In this document: positions 34,613 to 45,076 of the stretch, piece by piece
Numbering within the stretch: the first letter of the stretch is position 1
How the letters are laid out: every line of letters starts with the position of its first letter
From: Candolleomyces eurysporus
Lineage: Eukaryota; Basidiomycota; Agaricomycetes; Agaricales; Psathyrellaceae
Assembly (NCBI GenBank): GCA_027579435.1
Contig: JANBPK010000706.1
Coordinates: 186,001-250,000 of the forward strand
Reading direction: 5' to 3'
Length of the DNA: 64,000 bases
Made by a program: the position numbers and the translations under genes
The notes under the pieces: model-generated
Told to the model about the DNA's origin: nothing
Seen by the model: the letters and a program-made list of their open reading frames with translations, nothing else
Databases searched by the model: none

Positions 34613-36062
34613 TCAATTTTTCCCCATTGCGATTGCTCTTATTTCCTTTCCTCTAATCTCCGCCAAATTGACGGCATCGCTCAACTGCTGCTTTACAACA
34701 GTCAATTCGTTCCGCATCCCCTTCAACTCCTCCTCCAACACATGTATATGCTTCCTCGCAGAGCCATATTCCATCTCCAACGCCCGGGCTTGATTGTAGA
34801 TCCTCTGGTGTTGGGCGCGTGCCTGCTGATAGACCTTCTGGTAGTGGAGCGCGAGGCTTTCCATTTGTGCAAGCCTCTGACTGAGGAAAATGGGTCCGCT
34901 CTGGAAGTTGCTGGGCAGAGCTGAGCTACCGCGAGAGTTGAGCTGTCGGTCCAGTTGCTTGGCAAGGGCGAAGTCCCTGTTGAGCATCTCTTTAGCCTGA
35001 TCACCCCTCCTGGCACTCTCGACAGCCCGCGCGGCTGCGACTATCTAGGATCAGCTTTGACGTGCAAGATGGCAGAAAGATATCAACTCACGCTCTTCTT
35101 CCAGATTGAGTTCTTTTGAGCTGGTTACCACCGGTACACGGGGAGGAGGAGGCAGTGTAGCGCTGCTGCGCGGCCTCTGAATGTCGACCATCTTGACTTC
35201 TTCAAAGTCCAAATCTGAAAAAGCTGAACACATTCAATCGTTATCTACACCGTCAAACATCAGAGCTGGTCAATCTTGTGCTCACCTTCATAATCTGAAC
35301 TCGAATCCGAATCCGAATCCGAAGGGTGTTCTCGAACTAGACTTGTAGCGTTCCGGTCTACGGCAAAATTGCGGTGGGTAGATGAGGCCGATGCTGGAGG
35401 CGTGACTGGGTGTGGGCTCTTGGAACCATGACCGGAGCCTATGCCGGGTCAACCGCCAGGGTGAGGGGGTCGGTAAGCATCATTGGCCACCTCCACTCAC
35501 TTTTCTCCGCTCTGAGCTCGGTAAGAACTCTTGCTTGCTTTTTATATTCATCTCTCATTCGAACCAGCTGCTTTTGAGTGGTTTCGAGTTCTGTCTTGAG
35601 GGATTTGGCGTTGCACCTGCACTCCGCATCCTTGGGGGCTCCTGTCCAGTGTTTAGTTCGACCTAGAACGATGTTGATGAAGTTGGCACGTTAACTCACT
35701 AATTTGCGTCCTGAGCTCCCTGACCATCTCTCCCTGTCTTTGATACTCCTCTCGAGCGCGAGCGAGCTCTTGCTGAGTGGACTTCAGTTCGATTTGAAGA
35801 ACCCTGGCATTGCTCTTGAATTGGATGTTCTCTTTACGAGCCTCGTCCGCTTGCTCTTTCCAGAGGTCGATTTTTTGTTCTGCTTCAATCAGGCTCCGTC
35901 TGAGGAAAACGATGGTTTCCTTATCTGATCTTAAGGGTCCTGCTCCAGGTTCAGGGTGACCACGGCCGCGGCCTGTTGAAACGGGTCCATACGCCCGTTT
36001 GAGCAGTGAGTGGTGTCAATCAACTGTGCCATGTATGTGATCATACACGTACCAGGATCCAT
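34613..36062 (-). CDS. EPGAG coiled-coil family member 8 (short form, 378 aa)
   Basis: Six exons, all phase 1: 36062-36053, 35972-35700, 35641-35501, 35438-35286, 35223-35092 and 35040-34613; 379 codons. It begins Met-Asp-Pro-Gly and carries His-Pro-Glu-Pro-Gly-Ala-Gly-Pro. There are two coiled-coil exons, then a Thr/Ser-rich segment ending in a perfect Asp-Ser run before Asp-Tyr-Glu, then a basic/Pro segment. The last exon has Ala-Lys-Gln-Leu-Asp-Arg-Gln-Leu and a long coiled coil. It ends soon after Asp-Ala-Val-Asn-Leu-Ala-Glu-Ile-Arg-Gly-Lys-Glu, exactly where long members enter the helical domain. The stop has thus removed the domain, leaving a coiled-coil-only protein. A TATA-type block lies at 36,131-36,155. 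Confidence 0.82.
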
Positions 36063-36130
36063 GCTCTTCTACAGTACTCAATGCTAGGCTGGGCGGTGCC
36101 GGAAATAGGTGGCTTTTAGGAAGGGCAGGT

Positions 36131-36155
36131 TTATATAGCGCATTTAGGCGCCTGT
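36131..36155 (-). promoter_or_regulatory. Family-type promoter block of member 8
   Basis: Minus strand: AGGCGCCTAAATGCGC followed by TATATAA, about 70 bp before the ATG. Confidence 0.6.
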
Positions 36156-36445
36156 TGCCGTTTTGGCTTCATTGAACTGACAGCGACGCCAGGGTGAAAC
36201 CGAATCAGAACGTGGTCGGGGAGCTCGGAGTTGCTCAGGGGACCACTCAAAGCTGGGCTAGGAAGTGGCAACTGGTATAACGTCGACGGCAAGAGGTCGT
36301 CCTATTCTGGCGCGCGGGCACCAGAACATCCTAGCCGTATTCTAATCCGACTTTGCCGACGGTCGACAATGCAATTCGATTTCAATCGCGAAAAATCTTC
36401 CTTTTCGCTCCCCACACCCAACCCGTACAGGTGGTATTGATATAC

Positions 36446-37965
36446 CTACAACCTCATCGACCCTTTCTTAACCCCCGCCGGAGTGGTCGTTGGAAGTTGC
36501 TTCCACCACTCCGACTTCTCCCCTCCTCCTCGTCCTGCACTTCCCCCTCCTTTACCACCTTTTCCACCCCCGGCAGCACCAGTACCGTGCTTAGTTTTGA
36601 CCCCGTTCCGGACTACAACCGTTGATAGACCTGAACTGACACCTTTCCGTCCTTCTGGGCCAGGAAGCTTGCCTTTGGCCGACGACGGTTTTGAATTTTT
36701 GGGCGTACTTGTCGATGCTTGAGGAGAATTGGGTATGGAGCCATCGTCCTCGGCCTCCTCATCTTCACCAGTCGTTGAAGATTTTCGTTTTGCTATCGTC
36801 GTCTTAGTGGTAGCAACCTTTGTGGCTACGGTTGTGGTGGAAGACGATGAGGGCGACGGGTCTGTGGAGAGGAGAGATCTGGGTATATTTCCTAGCAATT
36901 TATCGAATTTCTTTTTGTGCAGGCGGTATATTGCCATAGTCGCTCGGGCATCGGTGACCTATCGTTCCAAATGGGTGAGGCTCAGTTTACTCGAACGCGG
37001 TAAGGAGGAAAGAGAACATACACTAGAATGCTCTCCACTCTGAATCGTCAGATCCAATTGCTCCTTCACAAGATTCCGTAGAGCAACACGTTTACTTTTC
37101 GTGACCTTCGCTTTATATGCCAGCACCTGAGTATCGCGTGTAAGTGGGTATGGATGAGAGAGTAGGAGGGCTTTCAAGTCGTTGTGGACTGCATGGCCTA
37201 TGAGGACTCGATCTTTCAGGAGTTCTGCCACTTCTTTTTGAATTTCGGAGAAGGGTTTGGCTGAACGAGGAGGCAGACGGGGCAGCAAAGAGACATTTGA
37301 AAGTGAGAACACGAACGATAGGTAAAAGAGGAGAGAGCGTACCATGAACCATATCAGACGGCCTTATGCCACTCCACTGCGTCCTATAGTCCACCACCCT
37401 CTCGCGTTGCTTCACAAACTCGTCCAAGATAATCGCTCCGTATAAGTTGACGACACTGACACGAGCTAAAGATGATTCTGCTCCTTCCAGGCCGACACCA
37501 ACCATCTCGCAGTCAACCGAGAGGTATTTTCCTGGTCTATTGATTACGCTGGTGTCAGCGCCTCAGAAAAGGAGAAGAAAGGGCACCACTCACAGCCGCT
37601 GCTTCTCCGTAAGCTCCACATGTCCTCCTACCATCTTCCTCAGGGCCTTCACACTGTTATCCGCCGCTGAATAGCTTCCTCCTGCTCCCGAGTCCTCAGG
37701 CGCTACATGAGACGAGGACGAAGGTACGGGCGATGAAGCCCTTGCGCTGCCTTGCACAGAGCCAGTTTCACTACGCTGGTGAAGTTTCCGTCGTTTTCTA
37801 TCTGGACCACCTGAAGTCGATTTTCTCTTGTCACCGCTACCTCCGGTGGTAGTTGATTTGAGTTTCTGGGAGTCACCAAGGATAAGGGTATTGGATGGCA
37901 TATGTGTAAACGAAAAGACATACCTGCTGTAGCTTCAGCCAGTTTGCAGAAGCTGCTCGGGACAT
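36446..37965 (-). CDS. REX4: Rex4-type DEDDh 3'-5' RNA exonuclease (419 aa)
   Basis: Exons 37965-37924, 37865-37594, 37536-37343, 37260-37022 and 36958-36446; 420 codons. Exo motifs appear in order: Asp-Cys-Glu-Met-Val-Gly (Exo I, two acidic residues), His-Ala-Val-His-Asn-Asp-Leu-Lys (Exo II), and His-Ser-Ser-Val-Thr-Asp-Ala-Arg-Ala-Thr (Exo III, catalytic His and Asp). The N-terminus is basic (Arg-Lys-Arg-Arg-Lys). The C-terminus is a Ser/Thr/Gly/Lys-rich tail longer than in yeast Rex4. In yeast this family acts in the nucleus on pre-rRNA processing (ITS1). The gene is unrelated to the surrounding family and is transcribed divergently from member 9. A piece of its third exon has been copied to about 42.4 kb. 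Confidence 0.92.
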
Positions 37966-38393
37966 GGCAGGGAAGGAAGCGTTGATCAATTTCTGATGCT
38001 GAAAAAATAATTTATTTTCGAGTGACCGGATTAGCAGATAAGATAACCTCAATCGCCTGATGATCATCGATCAGACCTCGACTTCGACCTACCAGGATAC
38101 CGTTGCCTGGCATTGGGATTGCTTGCGCTTACGACGGTTCAACAGGGCCCTTGTCTTCAGATTTTATACTGCCCACATGTGGGCGGTGTCATTCGCCTAC
38201 AACTCGATCGTCCACTTCTAAGCAGGCGTCCCTTTTGTGTCAGTGTGACGCGATTAGAACAAAAAGGGTGACGGGCGCTTGAAAACCACGTATATAAGCC
38301 TGCCTTCTTTACTGAATAAAGCCCATTCTTGCATCTTCCACCCTTCCTCCAGATCGGCAGTCTACCTCTCAATTCCACTGCTGAGCAGTAATC
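37966..38393. other. Divergent promoter region REX4 / member 9
   Basis: This 428-bp region separates two divergent start codons. Parts of it recur before members 10 (about 39,770-40,080) and 11 (about 42,490-42,700). Confidence 0.6.
38271..38300 (+). promoter_or_regulatory. Family-type promoter block of member 9
   Basis: ACGGGCGCTTGAAAACCACG followed by TATATAAGCC, about 95 bp before the ATG at 38394. Confidence 0.65.
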
Positions 38394-39339
38394 ATGGATC
38401 CCAGTAAGTATACCCCGGCGCTCACATGCATCCTGTACTCAGCTTGAATCATGTCATCTCTTCCACAGGCCACAATACTGAGCCGGGAGCTGGACCTGTC
38501 GAGTATCTGGACAACTTATCGGATAATGACACTATAGACTCCCTAAGACGGCGCTTGGTGGAAGCAGAAAAAAANCGCCAAGCTATGGAAAGAGCAAGCG
38601 GACGAGGCAAAGACAGAGTGCACCAAATGCAAAAGCAACGCCAGAGTTCTTCAAAAGGAATTGAAGAACACTCAAAAGGAGCTGACTCGCGTTCGAAGCG
38701 AGGCTTTGTCAGTGATCAAGCGAGACGATAAGTGTAAGTTGACCTTACACTGTTGAACGCTTGCACCTAGTTGACTCTGACCCGTGCCCTCAGTCACAAT
38801 CACCACTGCAGCTGAAGCGGCCAAGGTCAAGAAAGCCATTGAGCAGTTCGATCAAGACTATGCTTTGGCAAAAAAANCTGGACCGAGAACTCAATGCCCG
38901 CAAGAAAGAGGAAGGATTGATGCCGGCCGATTATACGATTGAAGGTGGAGACACCCCTCATCAACTCTCTTCTGCTCGTTCAGTCGACAGCAAATTCCGG
39001 AACGGCTATACCGAAAGTCAGGTGGAGAGAGCCAAAGCCAAGTACGACGTCCTTCAGAAGAAGTTTGAAGAAATGGAAGGTTATGTGCACCAGTATCAGA
39101 AGGCCCTTGAGGATGAACGCGTCCAACACCACAGGACATACCAGGACGTTCAGGCTTTGGAGGTGGAGTGGAATTCTGCGAGGAGGCATATCCATATGCA
39201 GGATAAGGAGCTAAATGCGGTGAGAGAAAAGTGGAATGAGATGAAGCAAATGAAGGAAGAGTTGGAATATTTTTTGGACCGGTGGAATACACACATTGGG
39301 TCGCGACCTCAGCGCACTTCCCGTTACGCAGACAAGTGA
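38394..39339 (+). CDS. EPGAG coiled-coil family member 9 (short form, 272 aa)
   Basis: Exons 38394-38403, 38469-38733 and 38794-39339. Two Ns (38575, 38877), each after seven As, must both be removed. Only then do the frames meet their neighbours (Glu-Lys-Asn-Ala-Lys-Leu-Trp and Ala-Lys-Lys-Leu-Asp-Arg-Glu) and the length reach 273 codons. It begins Met-Asp-Pro-Ser-His-Asn-Thr-Glu-Pro-Gly-Ala-Gly-Pro. There are two coiled coils; the protein ends Leu-Asp-Arg-Trp-Asn-Thr-His-Ile-Gly-Ser plus a short tail, the normal terminus of this subgroup, with no helical domain. It is the first of three tandem paralogs (with 10 and 11), but lacks the extra small exon they have. Confidence 0.82.
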
Positions 39340-39769
39340 TTTGAGACCGGGGTGGTATATTTTATAATGTACAAGAACGAAGACTCGCTATAGATCTGTG
39401 AGATGCCAATAATTAGTGGCCTACCTGCCGGTGGACTTGAAGGATGCTCAACAGCCCTGCAAAGTTTAGGGTGAAGAGATGAAGCAAAAGGATTTCGAGA
39501 TGCGCTACAACGCGGATCGCTCACTCCACCTGCCACCATCACCTGACTGTACAGTTAGGTGATGCGCCTCTTCTCTGGCTGCCCGTAGCTAGTGTCGAAT
39601 CAATAAAAATACATCTGTTATTCTCCTCATCTACGCCCTTAAGGAAAAGTCCCACTTTTCCCGTCACATTAATATACCCACACGATGATTCCACAGGCTA
39701 ACTTGCTCAATGGCTTCCCTGTAGCGTCGCACTCCCAATGCAATCGGTGGACGCGAAGTGGAGGAAACG
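39340..39769. other. Spacer between tandem units, no gene
   Basis: Contains the shared 3' flank tract and no supported coding region. Confidence 0.5.
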
Positions 39770-40052
39770 CTGATCAGTTCTGATACTGGAAAGATGATTT
39801 CTTTCCGAATGAGAGAGAGGGTTAGTAGATAAGATGAACTTGCGACTAACGATCAACTCGAGATCAGACTTCCGAAACGACGTTGACCTGACCGCCATAA
39901 TACTGTCCGGCGTTTGGGATCGCTTGCGGCCCCCGATTATGGGCGATGTCATTTAGTCGTAAATCGATCTGCCACTGTCGCTATGTATTTCCCAAGGCCT
40001 CTATGGTTTTATAGTCAGGCGTATGTGTGGCGCAATGTGAACGAAAAGGGTG

Positions 40053-40081
40053 ACGGGCGCTCAAGTGCCACGTATATAAGC
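40053..40081 (+). promoter_or_regulatory. Family-type promoter block of member 10
   Basis: ACGGGCGCTCAAGTGCCACG followed by TATATAAGCC, about 95 bp before the ATG. Confidence 0.65.
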
Positions 40082-40172
40082 CTGCATTCATTCCTGAATA
40101 GACCCCATTTCGGCATCATCTACCCTTCTTCCAGGTCGGCACTCTACCTGCCAATCCCATTGCTAAAGGATC

Positions 40173-41277
40173 ATGGATCCCGGTAAGTACACCCCTGCGC
40201 TCATGTGCACCCTATACTCAGCTTGAATCATGTCATCTCTTTCACAGGTTACAATGCTGAACCGGGAGCTGGACCCGTCGAAGATTGGGACAGCTTATCG
40301 GATAAGGAGACTATAGCCCTCCTCAGACGACGCTTGTTGGAAGCAGAAAACAACGCCAAGCTATGGAAAGAACAAGCGGATGAGGTTCGGACCGAGTACA
40401 TCAAATGCAAAAGCAACGCCAGAGTTCTTCAAACAGAGCTGGAGAACACTCAGAAGGAACTGGCTAGAATTAGAGCTGAGGCTCCGAAGCAGGGGGCGCT
40501 GTCTAGTCGGGAACTACGGGAGGAATTCGGTGAGCTCGGGCGATTGTCGACGATCTGGACACCGGATCTACCTAGTGCGGCGCTGACCTTTTCTTTCAAA
40601 TGACTATGAAATGCATTCGCTGCGGATGTTGATACAGAACAGAGTCAGGGACTTGAGAGTCGCCCTAAAATGCCTCTTTCCGAGTCCGCACAGTCAGCAA
40701 AGTGTGAGATAAGGTCACTCCGTTCGATGCTTGTGTTTTAGTTGACCAAGTGCCCTCAGTCACAACCACTGCTGCTGCTGAGGCAGCCAAGGTCGATAAA
40801 TCTCATGACGGGCTCGACAGGGATTACGCTTTGGCCAAACAGCTTGAACAAGAGCTCAATTCAGGCGATTTCTCGTTCAAAGCTGGAGTCGCCTCTGATC
40901 ACCGTCCTCCCGTTCGCTCAGCTGCCAACAGCTTATGGAATGCCCCTGTCGAAACTCAGCTGGAGAAAGCCAAAGCCAAGATCCTCTTCCTCAAGAAGAA
41001 ACTGGAAGAAATGGAAGGTTATACGTACGAGTACCAGAGGGCCTATCAACAGGAGCGCTCCCACCACCATAGGATGTACAATCAAGCAAAGGGTTGGGAG
41101 ACGGAACTCAACGCCACGAAGAAGCGTATTAGTAGGCAGGACGAGGAATTGAAGGCGGTGAGGGACAAGTGGAATGAGATGAAAGAAATGAAAGAAGAGT
41201 TGGGATCTTTTTTGGACCGGTGGAGTGCTCACATTGGATCGCTACCCGAGAGCGCTTCACATTCTGCAGAAGAGTAA
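40173..41277 (+). CDS. EPGAG coiled-coil family member 10 (short form, 291 aa)
   Basis: Exons 40173-40182, 40248-40529, 40638-40703 and 40760-41277, all phase 1; 292 codons with no N involved. It begins Met-Asp-Pro-Gly-Tyr-Asn-Ala-Glu-Pro-Gly-Ala-Gly-Pro, the cleanest form of the signature. Exon 2 is the standard coiled coil. Exon 3 encodes a Ser/Gln-rich linker. Exon 4 has Ala-Lys-Gln-Leu-Glu-Gln-Glu-Leu, then a second coiled coil with Tyr-Gln-Arg-Ala-Tyr-Gln-Gln-Glu-Arg-Ser-His-His. It ends Leu-Asp-Arg-Trp-Ser-Ala-His-Ile-Gly plus a short tail. This is a good reference model for the short subgroup. Confidence 0.88.
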
Positions 41278-41630
41278 ATTGTGTTCACGCTGATATATCC
41301 TGATATATACTATAATGTACAACAACAAAGACTCGTTGCAGACTCATGAGATGCGATTGATAAGTGGCCTACCTGCCGGTGGACTTGGAGGATGCTCAAC
41401 AGCCCGGCGAAGCTCAGACGAAAATGATTAGTACAAAGGATATGCAGATAAGATAAAACTAAGCTGATGGGATCAGAGCTTTGGCTGCTAATCTACCATC
41501 CTTTCTTGGACAACGAATCGAACGTTGACTTGAGGTCCAGTTCGAACCAGGTTCATACGGGGTATTAAAGCCGCACGAGGCTTCTGCAGGCTACCTCGCT
41601 CAATAGCTCCCCTGTGGAGTCCCAATCCCA

Positions 41631-42345
41631 ATGCCATCGGCGGACGCCAAGAGACCCCCTTCCGATCAGGACTCAGCGCTAACTAGAATTTCGCTGCATG
41701 GACCACAGCGACAGCATTCCGCATTCAACGCATGGTACTTTGAATTTTACTCTGGAATACAAATAACTAATGCAGCGCACGCCACTGAACCTGCTGCTGG
41801 AAGTAATATTCCTGGGCAGCGGCCTCAGGCTTTAGACAAGGTTATAGAGGCTACAGAGCCTGCAAACCCGGGATTCAACGGACCTTCACCTTGTAATGGA
41901 TTGCTTGAGTCGGCCACCATCGCTCGCTTCAGATGGTGTCTCGTGAAAGCAGAGTACAAGGTCAATCTATGGAAAGACCAAGGAGAAGAGGCGCGTGCGG
42001 AGCACATCCAATGCCAAAGTGTCAACAATGTCCTTCAAACAGAGCTAGGGGCCACGCGGAAGGACGTTTCTCGGACTTGACGTGATCATGAGCAACAGGT
42101 GGAATCAATGAGGTTTCCACGAGGGGAAGTTGGCGAGGTATGGATCTTTGCTCTGTACAGAAAGGTTTTGATGAACGCAGAGGGCTTGAACAAGCAGACC
42201 GAGCAGTCGGATATTCATACCGAGCCGAAGAAGGGGACTGAGACACTCCAGGCCGAACTCGAATTCACTCAGCAGGAATCACCCAGCTCAGAGACGACAG
42301 CTAACGCAGGACATTACTCGTGGCCGCGGGCTAAGGTTCGCGTGT
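41631..42345 (+). pseudogene. Decayed family member between 10 and 11
   Basis: An Ala-Thr-Glu-Pro-Ala-Ala-Gly stretch follows an acceptor-like site near 41,780, and Leu-Trp-Lys-Asp-Gln-Gly-Glu-Glu-Ala-Arg follows at about 41,970. The frame then stops after Thr-Arg-Lys-Asp-Val-Ser-Arg-Thr. A second piece (about 42,160-42,300) resembles the second coiled-coil exon of members 14 and 16 (Asp-Thr-Leu-Gln-Ala-Glu-Leu type). No clean first exon or continuing frame exists. Confidence 0.65.
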
Positions 42346-42384
42346 AACTACTCCGTTTTCCTAGTGGGATCTGGACGCCTAGAA

Positions 42385-42470
42385 GAAAAGAGTGCGCTGC
42401 GTCCTACAGACCACCTCTCCCGTTGATTCACAAACTTGTCCAAGACAACCGCTCCATGGAAATTGGCGGT
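42385..42470 (-). pseudogene. Fragment of REX4 exon 3
   Basis: About 85 bp align with 37,372-37,450 inside REX4 (tracts CTGCGTCCTA, TTCACAAACT and GTCCAAGA are shared), in the same orientation. It lacks motifs and continuity, so it is a passenger of the tandem duplication. Confidence 0.7.
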
Positions 42471-42489
42471 AATTCATAATCCAGTTGAA

Positions 42490-43990
42490 GCGAAATATTG
42501 ATCAATTTCTGATGTATTTTCCTTGGATGTCAGGGTTAGCAGATAAGATAACCTCTCTCATCTATAATGATCAGCTCATCCCGAACGACCTACCACGATG
42601 ATACTGCCTGGCATTGGAATTGCCTCTTGCGCTTACAAACACGACCCTGTCTCTCAATCGTGGGTCGTTTTATCTGACTGTAATTCGACTGGCCACTTCT
42701 AAGCTAAGCCTACTTCCAGATCGACAGTCTACTTCTCAATCGGGTACTGAGGGACCATGGATCCCAGTCAGTATGCCACATGCATCGTGTACTCAGCTCC
42801 GAATCGAATCATGACATCTCTTTCACAGGTCGCTATGCTTTACCCGGAGCTGGGCCCGTTGGAGATCGGGACAGCTTATCGGATAAGGCAACTATAGCCC
42901 TTCTCGAACGGCGCTTAATGGAAGCGGAACACAATGTTCAGCTTTGGAAAGAGCAAGCGGAGGAAGCACGGACCGAGTACATCAAATGCAAAAGCAACGC
43001 CAAAGTTCTTCAAACGGAACTGGAGAACACTCAGAAGGAACTAGCTCGAGTTCGAGGTGAGGCTCCGAAGCTGGGGGGGCTGGCTAGTCGGGAACAGCGG
43101 GCGGAAATCAGTGAGTTCGGGCGATCGCCTACGATCGACACTGGATCTACCACTAGTAGTGCGACGCTGACCTTTCTCATAAATGGCGATGAACAACATT
43201 CGCCGCGGATGTTGATGCAGATCAGAGCCAGGGGCTTGAGAGTCGCAGTAAAGTACCTCTTTACGAGTCCACGTTGCCAGTAATCAAGAAGGACAAAGAG
43301 GGTGAGTTGAATCGACCCCAGTGCCAATGCTTTACTTTGTTAATCAAGTGCTTTCAGTGTCAGTCATCGCTGCTGCTGAGGCAGCCAAGGTCAACGAAGC
43401 CAATGACATGCTCGCGATGGACTATGCCATAGCCAAACAACTGGACCAACAACTGAACATTGACTCGCGCAAGCAAGGAGGAGTCATGCCAAGCGATTTC
43501 TCTGACGAAACCGGACGCGCCTTTCGTCACCGGTCTGTTCATAGCAGTTGGAGCGGTCCTGTCGAAGAACAGCTCGAGAAAGCAAAGGACAAGAATCACG
43601 CCCTCACGAAGCGCGTTCAAGAGATGGAAGGTGCCGCGCACCACTGGCAGAGGGCCTATCACCAGGAGCGCTCCCATCACATCAGGATCTACAATCAAGC
43701 TCGGGCGCTGGATATGGAATACAACTCTGCGGTGAAACATATCCATGAGTTGGATGAGGAATTGAAGACAGTTAGGAGCGAGTTGAAAGAGATGAAAGAA
43801 ATGAAGGAAGAGCTGGGATCTTTTTTNNGGGCCGTTGGAATACTCGCGTTGGGCTGCTACCTGTATCTGAGAGGATTTCACCCCCAGCGAACGAGTAGAT
43901 TGCTTCTGAGCTAATAATGTACAACGGCGATGCGGTCAATCAGTGACTCATGTTAGGAATGCTCAACAGTCCGCATGAAAGCGACAGAAT
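42490..43990 (+). repeat. Tandem duplication unit 3 (member 11)
   Basis: 5' flank (tract GTTAGCAGATAAGATAACCT shared with the REX4/member 9 spacer), gene, and a shortened 3' flank with GGAATGCTCAACAG. Confidence 0.65.
42757..43898 (+). CDS. EPGAG coiled-coil family member 11 (short form, 303 aa)
   Basis: Exons 42757-42766, 42829-43110, 43221-43301 and 43358-43898. Exon 2 is 282 nt, exactly as in member 10. The two Ns at 43827-43828 after six Ts must both be dropped. The end then reads Gly-Ser-Phe-Leu-Gly-Arg-Trp-Asn-Thr, matching the paralogs, and stops with TAG after 304 codons in all. The signature has drifted to Ala-Leu-Pro-Gly-Ala-Gly-Pro. With the Ns left in, a false hydrophobic tail appears. 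No TATA-type block like those of members 9 and 10 is preserved upstream. Confidence 0.82.
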
Positions 43991-44439
43991 GATGAGCAGG
44001 GAAACACGGATACTTAGCAGATAACGGCTTCTCAATCATAATTCAGGTTGAGCGCCACCGGACCACTGATCCTAAACTCATGGACACACCTTGGTTTAGA
44101 TCGACTATTGCATTAGAACAGAATCTAATTACTCACATCGAAGGAGCATGCAAAAAATTTGGTTCAAGCGGCGTACAAGTGTACCAGGAATACATTGGAT
44201 GGCACATTAGCCGATGTTGACCTCTTGTACTGGCTACCTTGCCGAACCTGGCGCTAGAATTGGAGAGGGTCAACAGAGATGACCTCTTCGCTCACGGTGC
44301 CGGCTCATGCGCGGTTGTTCTAGAAGTCCGGAAGATTATCTTACCTGTTAATCCCTTTCCGTCGAAACTGAACCGTTTTCCACAAAATCGAACGGCCACG
44401 CGCTCAGACGAAGATGTTCTCCAGATCTAAACGTGCCTC
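43899..44439. other. Intergenic, no gene
   Basis: 3' flank of tandem unit 3, then sequence without a recognisable gene. Short frames near 44,239 have no family resemblance. Confidence 0.45.
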
Positions 44440-44830
44440 GATGATATCTTGAAATCACTCCTTGACCTGCGCAAGGCAATAGGCAAAGACGTGATCTCCA
44501 CGGACCTTGAACCTGCCATCATTCCCCCGCTAGAGTTACAAACCGTTGTACATGGAGGACGCATATGCCGACAGGAGTTTGTCCAAGATGAGTGCATTCA
44601 AGCAGGTCTTCAGTACGGATGTGTTTGGGTTGCAGAGGATCGCAATAACAACAGGTGGGGTGCAGTGGGCTGCGGAGATTCTGTTCATCCCTAATGGGGT
44701 GCTCAGGAGGACGGTCAAGGAGGTGTTGGAGGCGGCCCCCTGCCAAGAAGAAGTCTCCCTCGGAGGAGAGTGCAACGGCTGGAAGCACAGGTCTTGGGGC
44801 TATGTTCGGCCTCTGAAAGGGACTATCAAC
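44440..44830 (+). pseudogene. C-terminal exon relic of a long family member
   Basis: Leu-Leu-Asp-Leu-Arg-Lys-Ala-Ile-Gly-Lys-Asp-Val-Ile-Ser-Thr-Asp-Leu is clear in one frame. Met-Glu-Asp-Ala-Tyr-Ala-Asp continues in another, so at least one frameshift is present. No upstream exons exist. Confidence 0.7.
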
Positions 44831-44948
44831 GCCACATGCGAGGACTTGGTCTCTCAATTAAAATCAAATGGCCCCGTGCTCAATACACGGGCTCCTTCCA
44901 CCGCCTCAACGTGACGTTACAATTTTTGAACGGGGCCAAAATAGGTCA

Positions 44949-44977
44949 TGGGCGTCTAAACCCCACGTTGATATAAA
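44949..44977 (+). promoter_or_regulatory. Family-type promoter block of member 12
   Basis: GGGCGTCTAAACCCCACG followed by ATATAAAG, about 100 bp before the ATG at 45077. Confidence 0.55.
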
Positions 44978-45076
44978 GCTGTTGAAGACGTTCCCGAGAG
45001 GTGGCGGCTCTTTCCGACACGGCCTTCCTGCTGCCCTGCATCCAGTCAGACATTCGATATCAAGTGCTAGAAAAGC

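Larger units (their letters stand above)
37980..39480 (+). repeat. Tandem duplication unit 1 (member 9)
   Basis: Comprises the 5' flank, gene and 3' flank. The 3' flank contains TGGCCTACCTGCCGGTGGAC and a GATGCTCAACAGCC tract that recur after member 10. Units 2 and 3 lie at 39,770-41,420 and 42,490-43,990. Confidence 0.7.
39770..41420 (+). repeat. Tandem duplication unit 2 (member 10)
   Basis: Same order as unit 1. Its upstream part (about 39,725-39,800) still resembles the 5' edge of REX4. Confidence 0.7.

Noticed and set aside
38575..38877. Frameshifts in member 9 suggesting a pseudogene
   Set aside because: Both coincide with N after seven As; deletion restores the frame exactly.
43829..43914. 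Hydrophobic tail on member 11 suggesting a membrane anchor
   Set aside because: It exists only if the two Ns are kept. With them removed the paralogous Leu-x-Arg-Trp ending appears.
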